Shown here piece after piece: positions 1 to 13,000 of a stretch of 64,000 nucleotides of DNA (its first letter is position 1; every line of letters begins with the position of its first letter). The notes below the pieces were generated by a model, which ran no database searches, was not told the DNA's origin, and was given only the letters and a program-made list of their open reading frames with translations. Made by a program: the position numbers and the translations under genes. The DNA is from Crotalaria pallida (Eukaryota > Streptophyta > Magnoliopsida > Fabales > Fabaceae), in NCBI GenBank assembly GCA_037953625.1, contig CM075651.1, positions 131,778,501 to 131,842,500 of the forward strand, written 5' to 3'.

Positions 1-86
1 ATATCTTGGTGCATTAGATGTATATTGATCTTAAGGGCTTGCATGTGTATGCATTAGCATGCTTGATATGTTTTGAATATCTTAAG

Positions 87-297
87 ATGACTTCAAATCT
101 AAAGATTCATATACTCGGTATTGGAATTTTTGAAGTATAAAACTTTGAACCGCAAGCTCAAAGAATAAAAGTTTGTTATACTTGGACAAACATTCATGGT
201 ATACACAAAGTTTTGCAAACACTAAGCAACTATTTCATGAATGTTTAGATTTTATAATTGATTTACTCATATCTCAATATAGTTTTCTAGTTTTCAA

Positions 298-340
<43 letters not shown>

Positions 341-461
341 ATATATTATATTATAAGAACCTTTTCAAACTAATATGTGCATACATATTATATATGCATG
401 CATGTGTATATATTAATGTATATGAGTAAATAACATGATGCAAATATAAAGAATTGTCTAA
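87..461. repeat. Diverged repeat copy (B module) with AT microsatellite
   Basis: This stretch recurs with moderate divergence at about 3729-3935 and 6777-6995, as seen by eye: the same order of short blocks beginning GATGACTTCAA, then ACCGCAAGCTCAAAG, then GGACAAAC. It contains a pure AT tract at about 302-336. The ORF at 173-373 runs into the AT tract and is not credible as a gene. It is the left flank of the Helitron insertion. Confidence 0.6.
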
Positions 462-811
462 TCAATATATTATAAAATAGGTGAAGTATGAGGGCATTTT
501 TGTTTTCCCTCCTTAATCCCCATTATTTTCCCTCCTAATTTCTCACTTTCTCTCCTAAGTTCTCTTTTAATCTCAGTCATTCAATTGTAAATGCAATAAT
601 CAATCATAACCGTCCATATCCATTGGTAGATTAAGTCTTTTCATTTTCTTTCATTCATTCATTTTTTGACTGTTATGGTGTGAAAGACATATTACCAACA
701 TCAATTAGTAGTTAGTGGTAGTAGTAAATTAGTAGAATCACGATCAGGAAAAGGCAACAAAAAGAAATTAGAGACTCGGGCAAAAAGAAAGCATCTGGAT
801 TTGGAAGCATT

Positions 812-1090
812 GTTTTCACCTCTTCTGTTGCAGGTGTGAAACAGGTATGAGCGTATGAGCAGTTTTTAAATTTTAGTTTTTTTTTTAATTTTTAATTTTT
901 GTTTAGAATAGGTTTTTTAATTTTTGTACAAGTATGCTTTTTTTAATAGCATAGTTTTCATCTCTTTTGTTGCAGGTGTGAAACAGGTATGAGTGTATGA
1001 GATTTTTTTAATTTTAGTTTTTTTTTAATTTTTAATTTTTGTTTAGAATAGGTTTACTATTAGTTTTTGTACAGGTATGTTTTTTTAAAG
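812..1090 (+). repeat. About 141-bp tandem duplication inside the Helitron
   Basis: A block starting GTTTTCAC/TCTCTT at about 812 recurs at about 953 with a few substitutions. Each copy includes GTGTGAAACAGGTATGAG followed by T-rich sequence and GTTTAGAATAGG. CAG|GTATGAG looks like an exon end with a splice donor, so each copy may be a small captured exon plus intron start. The source gene is not recognised. Confidence 0.65.
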
Positions 1091-1557
1091 AGATTTTTAT
1101 TTAAATTTTTGTTTTTGAGATTTTTTTTACTCGAATTTTGTTTTGGGATTCTAGGGTTTGAAGAATCCCCTTTCCTTCTTCTCCGTTTAATTTTCATTTT
1201 TGTAGGATTGTTTTTTTAATCTCTCTGATCTGTAATATTGTTTTATATTACTTAAACCTGGGAGACATATATTACTTGCTTCAGGTTCATGGGAAATTGG
1301 TGATGTTCAAATTCCAAGAAAGTTTTGTATTTACCATTTCTGATTTTTTTCTCTTGGATATTTGTTCTATATTTTCGCTGTTCTTTGGTTTCCATTTGTT
1401 ATATTATTTTCTTCATTTCATTATTGCTTTATTTATATAAGAGTTGTGGTTTTTTTTTTAGAATGATATTTTTATTATATTTTTTCAATTTTTTCATTAG
1501 TAGGATTGGACAAAACGTGTCTAAAATTATTGTTAATCTGTAATTGATGTTGTTGAG

Positions 1558-1719
1558 ATTGGTGAAAGACAGAGGAAAATTGGTGAGGTTCTCAGGGTCA
1601 AACCCTTGGCTGCATTAGCCATGATTGATGAAGGGGAACTTGATCGGAAAATAGTTGCGATTTTATTAAATGATCCAAAGGCATCACTTGTGAATGATGT
1701 TGCTGATGTCGAGAAGCAT
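1558..1719 (+). pseudogene. Captured exon of soluble inorganic pyrophosphatase (PPA6-like)
   Basis: The 54-codon stretch is open and reads as the part of plastid-type soluble inorganic pyrophosphatase containing KIGEVLRVKPLAALAMIDEG, then ELD(R)KIVAI, then NDP-KASLVNDV-DVEKH. The family hydrolyses diphosphate to two phosphates in the plastid. The rest of the enzyme, including upstream metal-binding residues, is absent. Substitutions against the family pattern as I know it include Trp to Arg in the ELDWKIVAI segment, Ser to Leu, and Asp to Asn. The fragment ends at an exon-like border (CAT|GTTCAT). It lies wholly inside the Helitron, so I read it as transduplicated host gene sequence, not a functional gene. 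PPA6 is named from memory of the family; a similarity search would confirm it. Confidence 0.75.
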
Positions 1720-3156
1720 GTTCATAGTTGTTGTTGTTGTTACTCGAAAGAAAGATTATCTAAGTTGCATTTTCATAGTTGCTTTCTTTATCTAAGTCTA
1801 CTAAATTGTAGTTATTAGAAAGAAAGGTTACTTAGTTGTTGTAGGTCTTTCTCTTTCCATTTTGTGCACAATTTGTCTTCTCTGTTTTTAATTTGTCACT
1901 TTTTCAGAGGATGGTGATTGGTGATATAAAGCTTTCATGGTGATGATGTTGTAAAAATAATAATATTTTATTATTTTAAAAATATTTATTTTAAATTGAA
2001 TTTATTAATTATTAATTTGGGTGGTGGTTACAAAAATTTATTCTTATTAAGTTGGGTGTTTATTCCCATTAATTCTTATTATTTCATTACTTATTATTAT
2101 TAATTATTCTTTCTAACGGTTTCTTTCCGTTAGAGTATATATACTTATAGTAGTATATATTTTTAGCTCCAAACAGCTACTAATAGCTATATTCATATTG
2201 TGTATATATAGTATACAGTGAATGCTATATAGAATATATGTACGATGATGAAAATTATATATTTTTATATTATTTATTCATAGTCCTTCACTTATTGATA
2301 ACTAATTTTGTTTATGTTAGATAGACATTAAGATAGCCATAAATATTGAAAAAGATGCTTTTTTTTATTTAAATATTTGAACATTTCTTGCGTTTGTTTT
2401 GTGTCTAGCTATTTTATGAATAATATTTATTTGAAGAATTATTTATGTAAAGATTTTTTTATTAACATGCTAAATTTTAATTATAAGTTGCTTACATTGA
2501 TGAGTTATTTTATACTTTAGACAATATACAATACAGTCATGAATTCAAATTTAAAAAAATCCAAAAATTTATACAATATGTTGCAATTTAAATTGTGAAA
2601 AATAATGATGCGTTATTTTATACTTTAGACAATATACTTATTTACAATTATGAAGTTTTAATACAAGCAAGTAATTTGAAAGTTCGAATCTTATAAACAC
2701 TAATTAATTAAAAGTGTGAAAACAAGTCTTATATTTTGGGACAGATATAATAAAAATGATGATGAAGATGATGATATATATGGCAAAAAAAAAAATAGCT
2801 GCATTTGGACTTGCAAAACGGTTTACTAACAAAATGCATTTGGAATGATGGATTAAATAAAACAAAAATCAAAATGAGTTGGATTTTTTTTAATATAAGA
2901 AATTAAGTTGTTAATTAAGATTAGAAATCGCATAGTTGATACATTATTAGTTAATTTTTATTAATGAAAAAGTTGGTAGCTGAAACTAGATTCAAAAGTT
3001 AATGTTTATGATTATTCATTTCTAAATACATGTAAATCATTTTTATGAAAAGTTCATATTAACATATTATTTAAAAAGACATATTTCCAAAATCTATAAT
3101 CAATTTTTTTTTAAAAAAAAAATTAAACTCGTGCGATGCACGGGTAAAATTACTAG

Positions 3157-5600
3157 TCTATAAGCAATGTGCCCTTTGAATTAGTGTGCTTTTTCTCCTT
3201 CCTCTTGCCATTTCAGTGCCACTTCCAAATGTTGTTGTTTGGTGCTTAGTGGTAATTCAATAGTAACCATTGGTGCAGTTAATCTAGCCGGCCAAATGAT
3301 CTAACTGCAATTTCTACCCACTTGTCACGCACTTCTTTATTCGCTTCATTGAATATCGTCTTCCTCTTTGGTCCATGTGTCCTCCCAAGCAATATCGTTG
3401 TAGTGTTTAACACACTTCCAAACAATGCTTTCTACAAGATAGGATGACACGATGATAGAAGAGCAAGATGGAATACTCGAAGAAGCCGAATATGGAAGTT
3501 GGGTACAAGTGGGCAATGATTATATGCAGGTTGTTTGGAAAGGTTCATTACACCACTAGGTATAAATGGAATAACACCAAGTGGTGCCACAAAGGCAAGT
3601 AGAAAAAGAAAAATAGACACCAATTGTAAAGGAACATGTAAGCTGAAAACGAGTTAGAGAAAACCATGAGGGCGATGGACTAAAGTTGCAATAATCAAGG
3701 CCTCCTCCCAGCTTGGCACGTGAGAGCAAAAGATGACTTCAAATCTAAAGATTCATATACTCGGTATTGGAATTTTCCAAGTATAAAACTTTGAACCGCA
3801 AGCTCAAAGGATTAAAGTTTGTTGTAATTGGACAAACTTATTCCTGGTATACACAAAGTCATGCAAACATTGGGCAACTATTTTACTCATATCTCAATAT
3901 AGTTTTCTAGTTTTCCGACTAATATATGTGTGTGTAAATATTGTATTAAAAACATATCATATATGTTCATGTAGAATTAAATTTGATGTGTAAATTCAAT
4001 CAAATAACGTATTTATGGAATTAATATTTTCATATGAGTCATGCTCAATAGATCTACAATATGATGTAATTTCTTCATTCATTTTCATTTCCTTTACTAA
4101 TGAATTTTATAGAAAAACATGACAAATTTATTACTTAAACTTTTGCATATATATTTTATTTAAAAAGACAGTGCAAAGGGAGAACAACAAGCTTTCTACG
4201 CTTTTCACATTTTTTTAGTTTTTCTCTAACACACATATGCAAGCAACTATCTTCTTAGTCTTAAGATTTAGAAATTCAATTATTCTTATCTCAAATTTCA
4301 TAGAAGATGATTTTCAAACTAATGTGTGTGTAATATTAAGATTGCAAAGGCATTATATATCCTTGTGTAAGTAGAATCTCTAATGATATTAATGTGTATA
4401 ATATTTAGATTTGATTATTCTTATCTAGAATGATTTCTCTTATATAGGACTACATAGGTTTTGATTTCCCATTGAACCCTATTAGTAGATCAAATCTCTG
4501 TTATGTCAATCCAGAATTAATAATTTGTTTATTAATTAATTTTTCAATATTTTTGAATTGATTAATTGTGCACAATAGATTTGGGTAACCATTTCATTAA
4601 GGAGTATATATATATATATAAATTTTTCAATATTTTTGAATCGATAAATTGTTTGTACAATCAATTTGGGTAACCATTTTTTAAATAAAAATATTAGGGT
4701 TTTGTGTGATTAAGACTTGTCCTCTCCTTTGCACAATTATCTCTCAAACTCAAATTGGTTAAGAGATTATTCAATTTAAATATAATCGATAACGACTTTT
4801 TATTTTTGTCCTAAAAATTACTTTTACGATTGTGACATCCGAAATAAATTATTATGCAAAATATAAGATTCATTAATAATATTGAGAGTGTTGACAATTA
4901 TGAATATGCACCAATATGTAGCAAAAGGAAATATATCTCTTCTTCTCCCTCTCTCCATCTTAATTTCGAGTTGATATACTCTAATGAAGCTTAGGTTTCA
5001 AGTTGAGTTTTAATTTCAAGCAACATTCGATTTAGGAATGCTTATTTGTGACCATTTCACTTTTCTAAATATCTAATTATCTCTGTCATACTCTCTAAAT
5101 TTTAATTGTTATTATTTTTGATTGATTTTTCACATTGATTCTTCAATTCACAGTTTAAGAGATAATTTACTTTTTTTTTTGTTATTTATTTATCTTTTTT
5201 TTTAGTGTGTCGTTTGTTATTGTTTTATCTTATTGTTCTCTTCAAAGATGAATATTTAAATAATTAGGTTTTAATATTTTCATATGGTTTTCATCGAATT
5301 ATTGAGATGTTATATGTTAAAAGGTGGTCCCAAATCACTAACTTACTAAATGCAGGGTTGAGAAGTAGTGAAAAAAGAGATATAACCAAATCTAGTTGAT
5401 CATTAAGGTTTCTGTCCTTTTTGTTCTTGTTTCTTCATCTCTCACACGCATACACAATGAACTATTTTCTTAGTGTCAAGATTTAGAGATTCAATCATTC
5501 TTATCTCATCAAACTTTAAAGAATGTGCTTTACAAACTAATGTGTGTAAATAATAAGATTGCAAACATATTATTATATATGCATGCATGTGTATGCATTA
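3157..5600. repeat. Diverged tandem/segmental repeat region (modules A, B, C)
   Basis: No gene is seen here. Three recurring blocks can be recognised. A begins ATAAGCAATGTGCCCTTTG (3160, again at 6187 and in weaker form near 9330). B begins GATGACTTCAA (3731, also 87 and 6783). C holds TTAGAAATTCAATTATTC-like sequence (4270, also 5480 and 7335). The copies are clearly diverged. Short ORFs here (for example 3432-3623) are not conserved between copies. Confidence 0.6.
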
Positions 5601-5616
5601 AACTAATGTATATGGG

Positions 5617-6134
5617 GGACAAATACTGGTCTTTGATTTGGCTCACTACAGTTTGGCAAATTTGATTGAGTAGAAACCAGGTGATATTCGGTGAAGAGGC
5701 AATATCAAGTGATGAAGTAGTGGAAAAAATCAAAATAAAATCTTGGATGTGGATTAAAGCTAGGTAGGCGAAACCAATACATTATGTCTATTTTTTAATG
5801 GATCTCCAATCCACTGTTATGCATTCAAACATGTTGTCTTTAATTTGGTTGGTGAAGTGGCGTATATTGCTCATTCATTTGAGAGTAAATATATGCCATC
5901 TATTGTAATTTTGAATTCGGGGGTGGGGAAATAGTTTTTTTTACTGTTTTTTTGTTTTATCTGTATTGGTGGTGTCATTAGGCTGGGGTACATATCTAAT
6001 GCATGTGTGTCAGTAGGCTGCAGGATAGGGGTGCTTGTTTTTGGTTTTTTTTTGTTTAACTTGTGTTTTTCCCTTGCTAGAAGTACAGCTTTTACTTTTA
6101 GCCCTTTTGGAATGAAATTTTTTCTTATAAAAAA
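5617..6134 (+). mobile_element. 5'-truncated L1-type LINE
   Basis: The insert is bounded by a 16-bp direct repeat, AACTAATGTATATGGG, at 5601-5616 and 6135-6150. It ends in an A-run after TTTCTTAT. Both are hallmarks of target-primed LINE insertion. The 5' part (about 5630-5765) encodes the end of a LINE ORF2 (LSRNQVIFGEEAISSDEVVE, then KIKIKSWMWIKAR and a stop), with one internal TGA. About 370 bases of 3' UTR follow. Reverse transcriptase and endonuclease domains are missing, so the copy is dead on arrival. Confidence 0.85.
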
Positions 6135-6150
6135 AACTAATGTATATGGG

Positions 6151-7409
6151 TAAGTAGCATGATGCAAATATGAATAATTATGTAATATAAGCAATGTGCC
6201 CTTTGAATTAGTGTGCTTGTTCTCCTTTCTCTAGAGATTTCGATGCCACTTCCAAATGTTGTTGTTTGTTACTTAGTGGTATTTCAATGGTAACCATTGG
6301 TGTAGTTAATCTGGCCAAATGATCTCACTGCAATCTCTACCTACTTGTTACCGACTTTCTTATTTGCTTAATTGAGTATCAAGTCTTCATCTTAATATCA
6401 TGTGTTCTCGCATGCAATTTGTTACAGTGTTTTGCACACTTTCAAACAATGCTTTCTATCATTGTAGAAAGAGCATGATGCATATTTGTAGAGGCCGAAT
6501 ATGGAAGTCGGGTAAAAATGGGTAGTGAATACAAACAAGGAGGTTGTTTGGAAAGATTAATTTCACCATGCATTTGGTATAATTATAAAATGACCAAGTG
6601 GTGGCACGATGACAAGAGGAAAAATAAAAATATACACCTATTGTAAAGAAATATTGGTTTAGAACTACGTTAAGCTAGTCACATTTGTAAGCTAAAGAAA
6701 AGAGTTGGAGAAATTCATGAGGGCCATGGGCTAAAGTTGCAATGATCAAAGCCTCTTCCCAGCTTGGCTCGAGAGCACAAAGGATGACTTCAACTCTAAA
6801 GATTCATGTACTAAGTATTGGAATGAACCCAAGGATCAAATTTTGCACCGCAAGCTCAAAGAACAAAAGTCAGTTGTATTTGGACAAACACACATTGGTA
6901 TGCACAAAGTAATATAAACGCTGAGCAACTATTTTATGAGTGTTAAGACTGTATGATTCATTTAGTCGTATATCAATATATAGTTTTTCAACTAATATAT
7001 ATGTGTAAATACTAAATAATGTATTAAAAACATATAATGTATGTTAGTCTTTTATTAAATTAAATGGGTAAATGCGGTTAAATAACATATATAGAAGGGA
7101 ATTAATATTTTTATTAGATGAGTCGTGTTCAATAGATCAACAATATGATGTAATTTCTTCATTTACTTTTGTTCCCTTATATATTAATGAATTTAGTGAA
7201 AAAAACATGACAAATCTACTAGTTGTTTTTCTAAAAGAGAGATTTAGTTGATGAACAATAATAAGATTTTTGTGCGTTTAACATTTTTTTAGTTTTTCTT
7301 TAACACACATAAAAACAACTATTTTTTTTTGCTAAGGTTTAATGATTCAATAATTATTCTTATCTCAAATTTCATATAAGTTGTTTTTCAAATTGATATA
7401 TATTTATAA
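6151..7409. repeat. Repeat copy (modules A, B, C continued)
   Basis: This continues the repeated region interrupted by the LINE. Module A starts at about 6187, B at about 6777 and C at about 7290. The flank at 6160-6187 is the empty-site equivalent used to bound the Helitron. No coding sequence is recognised. Confidence 0.55.
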
Positions 7410-9205
7410 GGCTTAATTATGTTTTGCGTTCTTATATGTTATACAATCCATTTGTTATATACCTTGATTCCTTTTTTTTCATTGTTTACATCCCTTAATA
7501 TACGTTACGTTTGGATTATGCCTCTCCATCTAATTTCATTTGGTTATCGCTGACGTGATGGATGTAAGTCTACGTTAGCACTCCCATGTCAACAACTCAA
7601 CACCATGTGGCATAATGAGGATAGCCACGTGGATTAAATTTTAAAAAAAAATGACATGTGGGCTTAATGTTGGCCAGACCCAAGCTGACAAATGAGAGGG
7701 AAAACAAAGGTTTAATATTGGCTCTTGATTCACTTTCTTGTTTAGCTGGTGCCTCTACTTCCTCGTTAGCTTTCCTGCACTTATGAACAAATTATACACA
7801 TTCATGTTCCTGAACAGGTTTTTCATTTTGTTTATTAAAAACCACAATTCCCACAGGCATCCCTTCAATCATCATCTAAGCCAAAGCATTTTTTTACTCG
7901 AACTCTATGATTAGTTCATTTTCTATTGGCTATTACCCATGGTCCTATTAACATTTTCTTCCCCTTCGTGAGATAAAGTTTTAAATTACTATGTTTATGA
8001 GATATTTTAAGTTAAAAATTCAACAATCATACGATTTTCGTATCAAAGGAGGTGGTTGTTGGCTTTGGATTGTTTTCTACTATGAAATGCAGATGTTGTG
8101 GCTAGTAAAGGCTTCATTAAGTTTTTGGTCCTTGTAGTTTGGGATCATTTTTCCATATACCTATGTTTGGATTAAATAGTAAAAAAAAAAATCAACGTGG
8201 CAACATGTGTCACTACGTGTAGTGGCTAACTACGATTCCGATGAGATAAGTAAGCAAAATTTGACCGGAATTGGAAGTAAGGATATATGACAAACTGAAG
8301 GCAACTTTTGGGATCAAGATATTGAAAAATTAAAAGAATAACATCTTCTGACAAAACAACCCGGAAGTTCAAGGGTTAGAGACATATTTACGCCAAAAAA
8401 AAAAAATTGCTCCTTCCTTCATCTTCTTCCTTTGACTTCTTCCCCAAAACCCAGAACACACGGAGTAAACAGAACGAAGGCGTCAAAATAAACAGAACGC
8501 AACAGCGATGACGAAATTCCTTCAAATCACCACTTCTGTGCTCCTTCTTTCCATTATGTTGTTTCTCCATTGATTGATATGGTTCTGGTGTTTTAATTGA
8601 TCCTAACTTTTATTTGAGTTTATATCTTTTTGGGTGTACTTCATGTCAAATTGAGGTTTAAAAGAGGGGGAAAATTGGTGCATGCAATAAAAAAATGGGT
8701 GTAAAAAAAACATCACTTGAGAGCAAGGGTGCAAGGGGTTTATTGGGGAAGAAGAAGATCTTATAGCGAGAGGAAAAAAAATCTCTTTAATATTTGATTT
8801 TTTTAATTTATTTATTAATTTTATTTTATTTTTTTTGCGATTTTTTGTTTGGTTTGGTGTTTGTAGAGAGACCAAAGAGAGAGAAAGAAAGTGTTGTTGA
8901 CCAAGGAAAGAAGAAGACAAAGGAGGGAGGGAGGAGATGATGAAGGAAGAATTTTTTTTTCTCCCTCATTGACCAATATGGGCCAGAAGCCCTAAATTTA
9001 ATCCACGTGGCAATCCTCATATTCTCATAATGCCATGGGGCATTAAGGTTGCGGACGTAACATAATTAGACCGGACGGAATTAGACGAAGGGATATAATT
9101 AAAACTTAAGTAAATTTGAAGATGTAATCATTGAAAAAAATAACAAGAATAGGGGTATATGACAAAGTAATCCCATGACATAATGACGTAAAACATAATT
9201 AAGCC
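7410..9205. mobile_element. Non-autonomous Mutator-like element with long TIRs
   Basis: A perfect 9-bp target duplication, TATTTATAA, lies at 7401-7409 and 9206-9214. The ends are inverted repeats starting GGCTTAATTATGTTTT on both sides. Diverged inverted similarity continues inward for roughly 250 bases, for example CCACGTGGATTAAATTT near 7628 and inverted near 8993. A 9-bp duplication with long TIRs is diagnostic of Mutator-like elements. No transposase is visible; the ORFs at 8388-9020 have no recognisable domain. The interior could hold host sequence (Pack-MULE), but I recognise none. Confidence 0.85.
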
Positions 9206-9214
9206 TATTTATAA

Positions 9215-10088
9215 TTAGATTGCAAACATATCATATATGTGTGTGAATTGCTTGACCAATATATGAAGAAATTAATGACAAAATCTTAACAATGATTCTT
9301 GATGAAGATCGTCCCAATCAACCTAGAGAATCATTTTGCAATTATTTGGCCACTTCCTAACATTACTTTCCAACATTGTTATTTGGTGCTTAGTGTTAAT
9401 CCAATGATGACCAATAGTGTTGTTAATATGGCAAAATGACCTCAAAGCAATTTCTACTCACATTTTTTCAACTTTCTTTTTCGTTTCATTGAGGTATTTT
9501 GTCATTTTCTTCAATCCACGTGTTCTCCTAAGCAATCTTCCTGTTTGCCCATTTCCAACCTTAAGTAACTGTATGATTTAATGACTTTGATAGGGTGTCC
9601 TTGAGGTTTGTGAGAATTCGTAATCTAAGCAACAGTCTCCTCAGTATGTACATTACATGAAATGTACAACAGTAGTTCCATTTCTTTACCAGTCACATAA
9701 CAATTGACACTCATGATGGTTAAGAGAATGAACTTTCAAAGGGCCTCATGTGAGCCTAAGATTACAACATAAACTATAATGACTATACTCAACAATTAAA
9801 TCAGACCAAAAAGGTTAATATTATGAAGGATAAAAATGAAGGGTGCAAACCACAAAGTAGAAGCTAATGCTACCTTTCTTTTTCTTTTATTCTTTTCTTT
9901 TTACTTGTTTGCTTTCATTTCTTGGTTACCTACAAAATCGTGTATACTTAATGTCAGATCTTTTGCCAGTAATGTGCTTTCTTATCACAGAACCGGAGGA
10001 ACTTAGCATAATGGTTCATTTTTTGGATTCCTGCTCCTAACATGGTTGGCCAGAACAGTGCATATCTACATTTGAGAACCTGAACCCA
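9215..10088. other. Repeat remnant and 3' flank of the O-fucosyltransferase gene
   Basis: The left half (about 9330-9560) is a third, weaker copy of repeat module A. The right half, next to the stop codon at 10089, presumably includes the 3' UTR and polyadenylation region of the minus-strand gene. No coding potential is seen. Confidence 0.4.
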
Positions 10089-13000
10089 TCATACCTCACT
10101 GGAGTTATGAGGACCTAGCAAGTCATCGCAGTTTGTTTCCTCACAGAGGCACTCGTGAGGGTTGGCGTAGAAATAATCTTCCTCCCTTGGCTTGTCTAAA
10201 ATAACTCTACGCCGAGTTGGCCTGACGATTCTGTTTTCATGAGACTGGCGCACTGCATCTGCAAACTCATTCCAGCCAAGGGTTCCATTCTGATGCATAT
10301 CAAGCAATTCTACAAGCTTTCTCCGATCCAGTAAGATGGTTTTTCTAAACCCAGAATACCTGCAGGAGAAGTAATTAGAAATATTTTGTAGATTATTACT
10401 ATGTAAAATTAAATTGTAACTTGCAAGGGTAATCAAATAAACATACCTGCGATGACCTTCCACAAGTTTTGCCATGTTCCCATCATATGTAGGAATAAAG
10501 GTGTTACTAGCTACTGAAACCATAAAATCCAATGCTGCCATCTGCGATGAATGATTCTGGAACTGTTGTAAATCGTCAAGAGTCAGCAATGTTTCTTTTT
10601 TCACCTAAAATTGCAAACGATAGAAGTCAAATGCTATCAAGTAGAATAACTTGACACGAGCAAAAATTAGAGCTACAACAATTTTAAACCAGTAATCCAT
10701 TAGTAGAAGTCAAAATCACTGAGCAGAGTTTTAACTTTCAAGAGCCAAAATCTACATAAAAAGGGGAGGATATAAATTAAAATGGTGATGAACTCACAAT
10801 TCGTGGAAATGCAGCTCTCAGTGGTACAAGCCTACGTTCACTGTTATAAATTTCACCAGCTGCAATATAGATCTGTGTGTCCCTACCAAAACCTAAGGCT
10901 TGCAAAACTAAGGCTGCCTCCTCTGGTGTTAAAGGACATAAACCCTGTGATCTTCTCTCATCAGAAATTATCTCCTTTTCTCTCCACCAAGGGAATGCAT
11001 ACCTGAATCAAAGAAGTAAAATCAACATTTTGTCAGATAGATATCTCATTTGTCTATCTGCAAAATACTTTGATCAAAAGAATCATTATGTCAACGAAGT
11101 CATATAACTTATGAGTCAAAATACTCCAAACCTAAAATATCACTTAACAATCCTCCAATTGGAAGATGCCTAAATCAGCACAAGCAACTAGCAACTACCA
11201 GTCTACCACCAATCCCTAACTATATATAATCTGCTTATTTCTTATCTTGAATCATACAGGAACCACGGTTAACTATTTTGAACTATTTTGAATCAACAGT
11301 AATTTAGCTATGGTCGAGAAAACAACGTTGATTTTCTTGTCAGATAAGAAGCATCTATTTCTCAATTAATGACTGAAGCAAGAATGACTTAAAATCCTAT
11401 ATTATAGCCAAATGAGAAGCATGAAAGACCTCATCCGCTTGAGTTCCTCAGCTTCATTATCAGTGCAACCCTGAGTACAACCTGAGAAAGCCAGCATGTC
11501 CATCTCGTATCTCAGATGTAATGCCACAAAAGGTCCATTCTCTTGAAGTAGTCGGATCAATTTTTGCCCCAAATTCTCAATTTGAGGAGTGAATTTTAGT
11601 GCCTGGTAATTGACACGACACCTGAGTTTCTGTAGATCAAGTGGTAGGCCATTGTTAGCTAGTCGTGTATCAGTTCTGTTGAAGTGCAACACCTTATGCT
11701 TTCCAAAAAGTGGCAGAATCTGTGTGGAATGAATAGCATTTGATTAAACTCAACATATGTACAACTTAAAATTCGGGAGGAGGAGAATATATTAATTTAT
11801 GAAGAATTAATTTTTTTCCTTTCATCGATACAGTCAATGTAGTGCTACTTTTGGAACCTAATTTAGCTTTTGCTCAGTCAGAAACAACACACTTTAATTG
11901 CTAAATAATAAATACTAGAAGTCACCAAGTTAAAAAAATGCTCAACTGAAATTCTAATACATTTAATAATATAACAAACAGACTCCGCTTTCAACAACTT
12001 CAAACATTTAGTCTCCTGTATATTGCATTTTCCTCTCTAGTCATTTCCTCTTTGACAGACAAATATTTATGATGAACAAATTATGCATCTAATAATTTTC
12101 AAAATTAGCAAATATCAGCTGATAAATGAGAGCCCAAATGAGGAAGGAATTAATAAGTTGGAGAAGGGGGGAAGCGTCCATTAGAAAAGGTGAAAATACA
12201 AGCATTTCTTCTACCAAAAAAATAAAAAAAAAATACAAGCATTTTAATTTTCATCGACATGATCAAATGTGCACATAGAGAAACATGCAAAGTAAGCCAT
12301 CCATAACAGCCTAAGGTTCTGTAAGATCAAAAAAGCAACAATTTTTTTTTTTTAAAAAAAAACTTCATTTTATATAAGAAATGAGAACTTTATAAAAGAC
12401 TTCGCATACGGAAATTCAAAACAACTTTTTATTGTACCACTGTCCCATTTTTCAAACAATAAATCCATAATAGTGAACTAGTGACGATAATAATGACAAA
12501 TTTCCAATCAATTTGGAAAGGCCACTATTACTGACACGCACAATCCCACCCCTGCCTTAATGAACAGTCTACTGATTAAGATGACAATAACATGTCGTAA
12601 AATCATAAAAGTTAAGAAAAACTCACAGACCTCCTCTGCAAAGCATGAACAAATTAACAATTAAGGAGAAACTACCCCCTCAAAAACAATCTAAGCTCAA
12701 AATTAATGTAACCATCTCTTAGACTGCCAAATTAAAGAAGCCACTATGTCTTGGAACTCCAAATTTCAAGGTCATAAAAATAAACACAGAATAATAATTC
12801 AAATATATTATCAAACCTTATATTGCAAAACAGAATCTCGATTATACACAATATATAGCTTTGCGCAAATGCAATTAATAAAATCAGCAAACCTGCTCCA
12901 AGTAATATTTTTCATTTGACCAACTAACAGGAGGCATCTCCATGGTAGAGTATCCTTGTTTCCTACTAAACTTTTTGGGTACTCTTTTCACTATTCGAAC

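Larger units (their letters stand above)
462..3156 (+). mobile_element. Non-autonomous Helitron, 2.7 kb
   Basis: The element starts with TC and ends with CTAG. A short hairpin (CGTGC-GAT-GCACG, about 3130-3142) lies about ten bases before the end. It is inserted between A (461) and T (3157). These are the standard Helitron signatures: no target duplication, A|T insertion, 5' TC, 3' CTRR and a subterminal hairpin. An empty site supports the boundaries: the paralogous repeat near 6160-6200 has the flanking sequences joined, without this 2.7 kb. No Rep/helicase ORF is visible, so it is non-autonomous. It carries a captured exon of a soluble inorganic pyrophosphatase and an internal tandem duplication. 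Confidence 0.8.
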
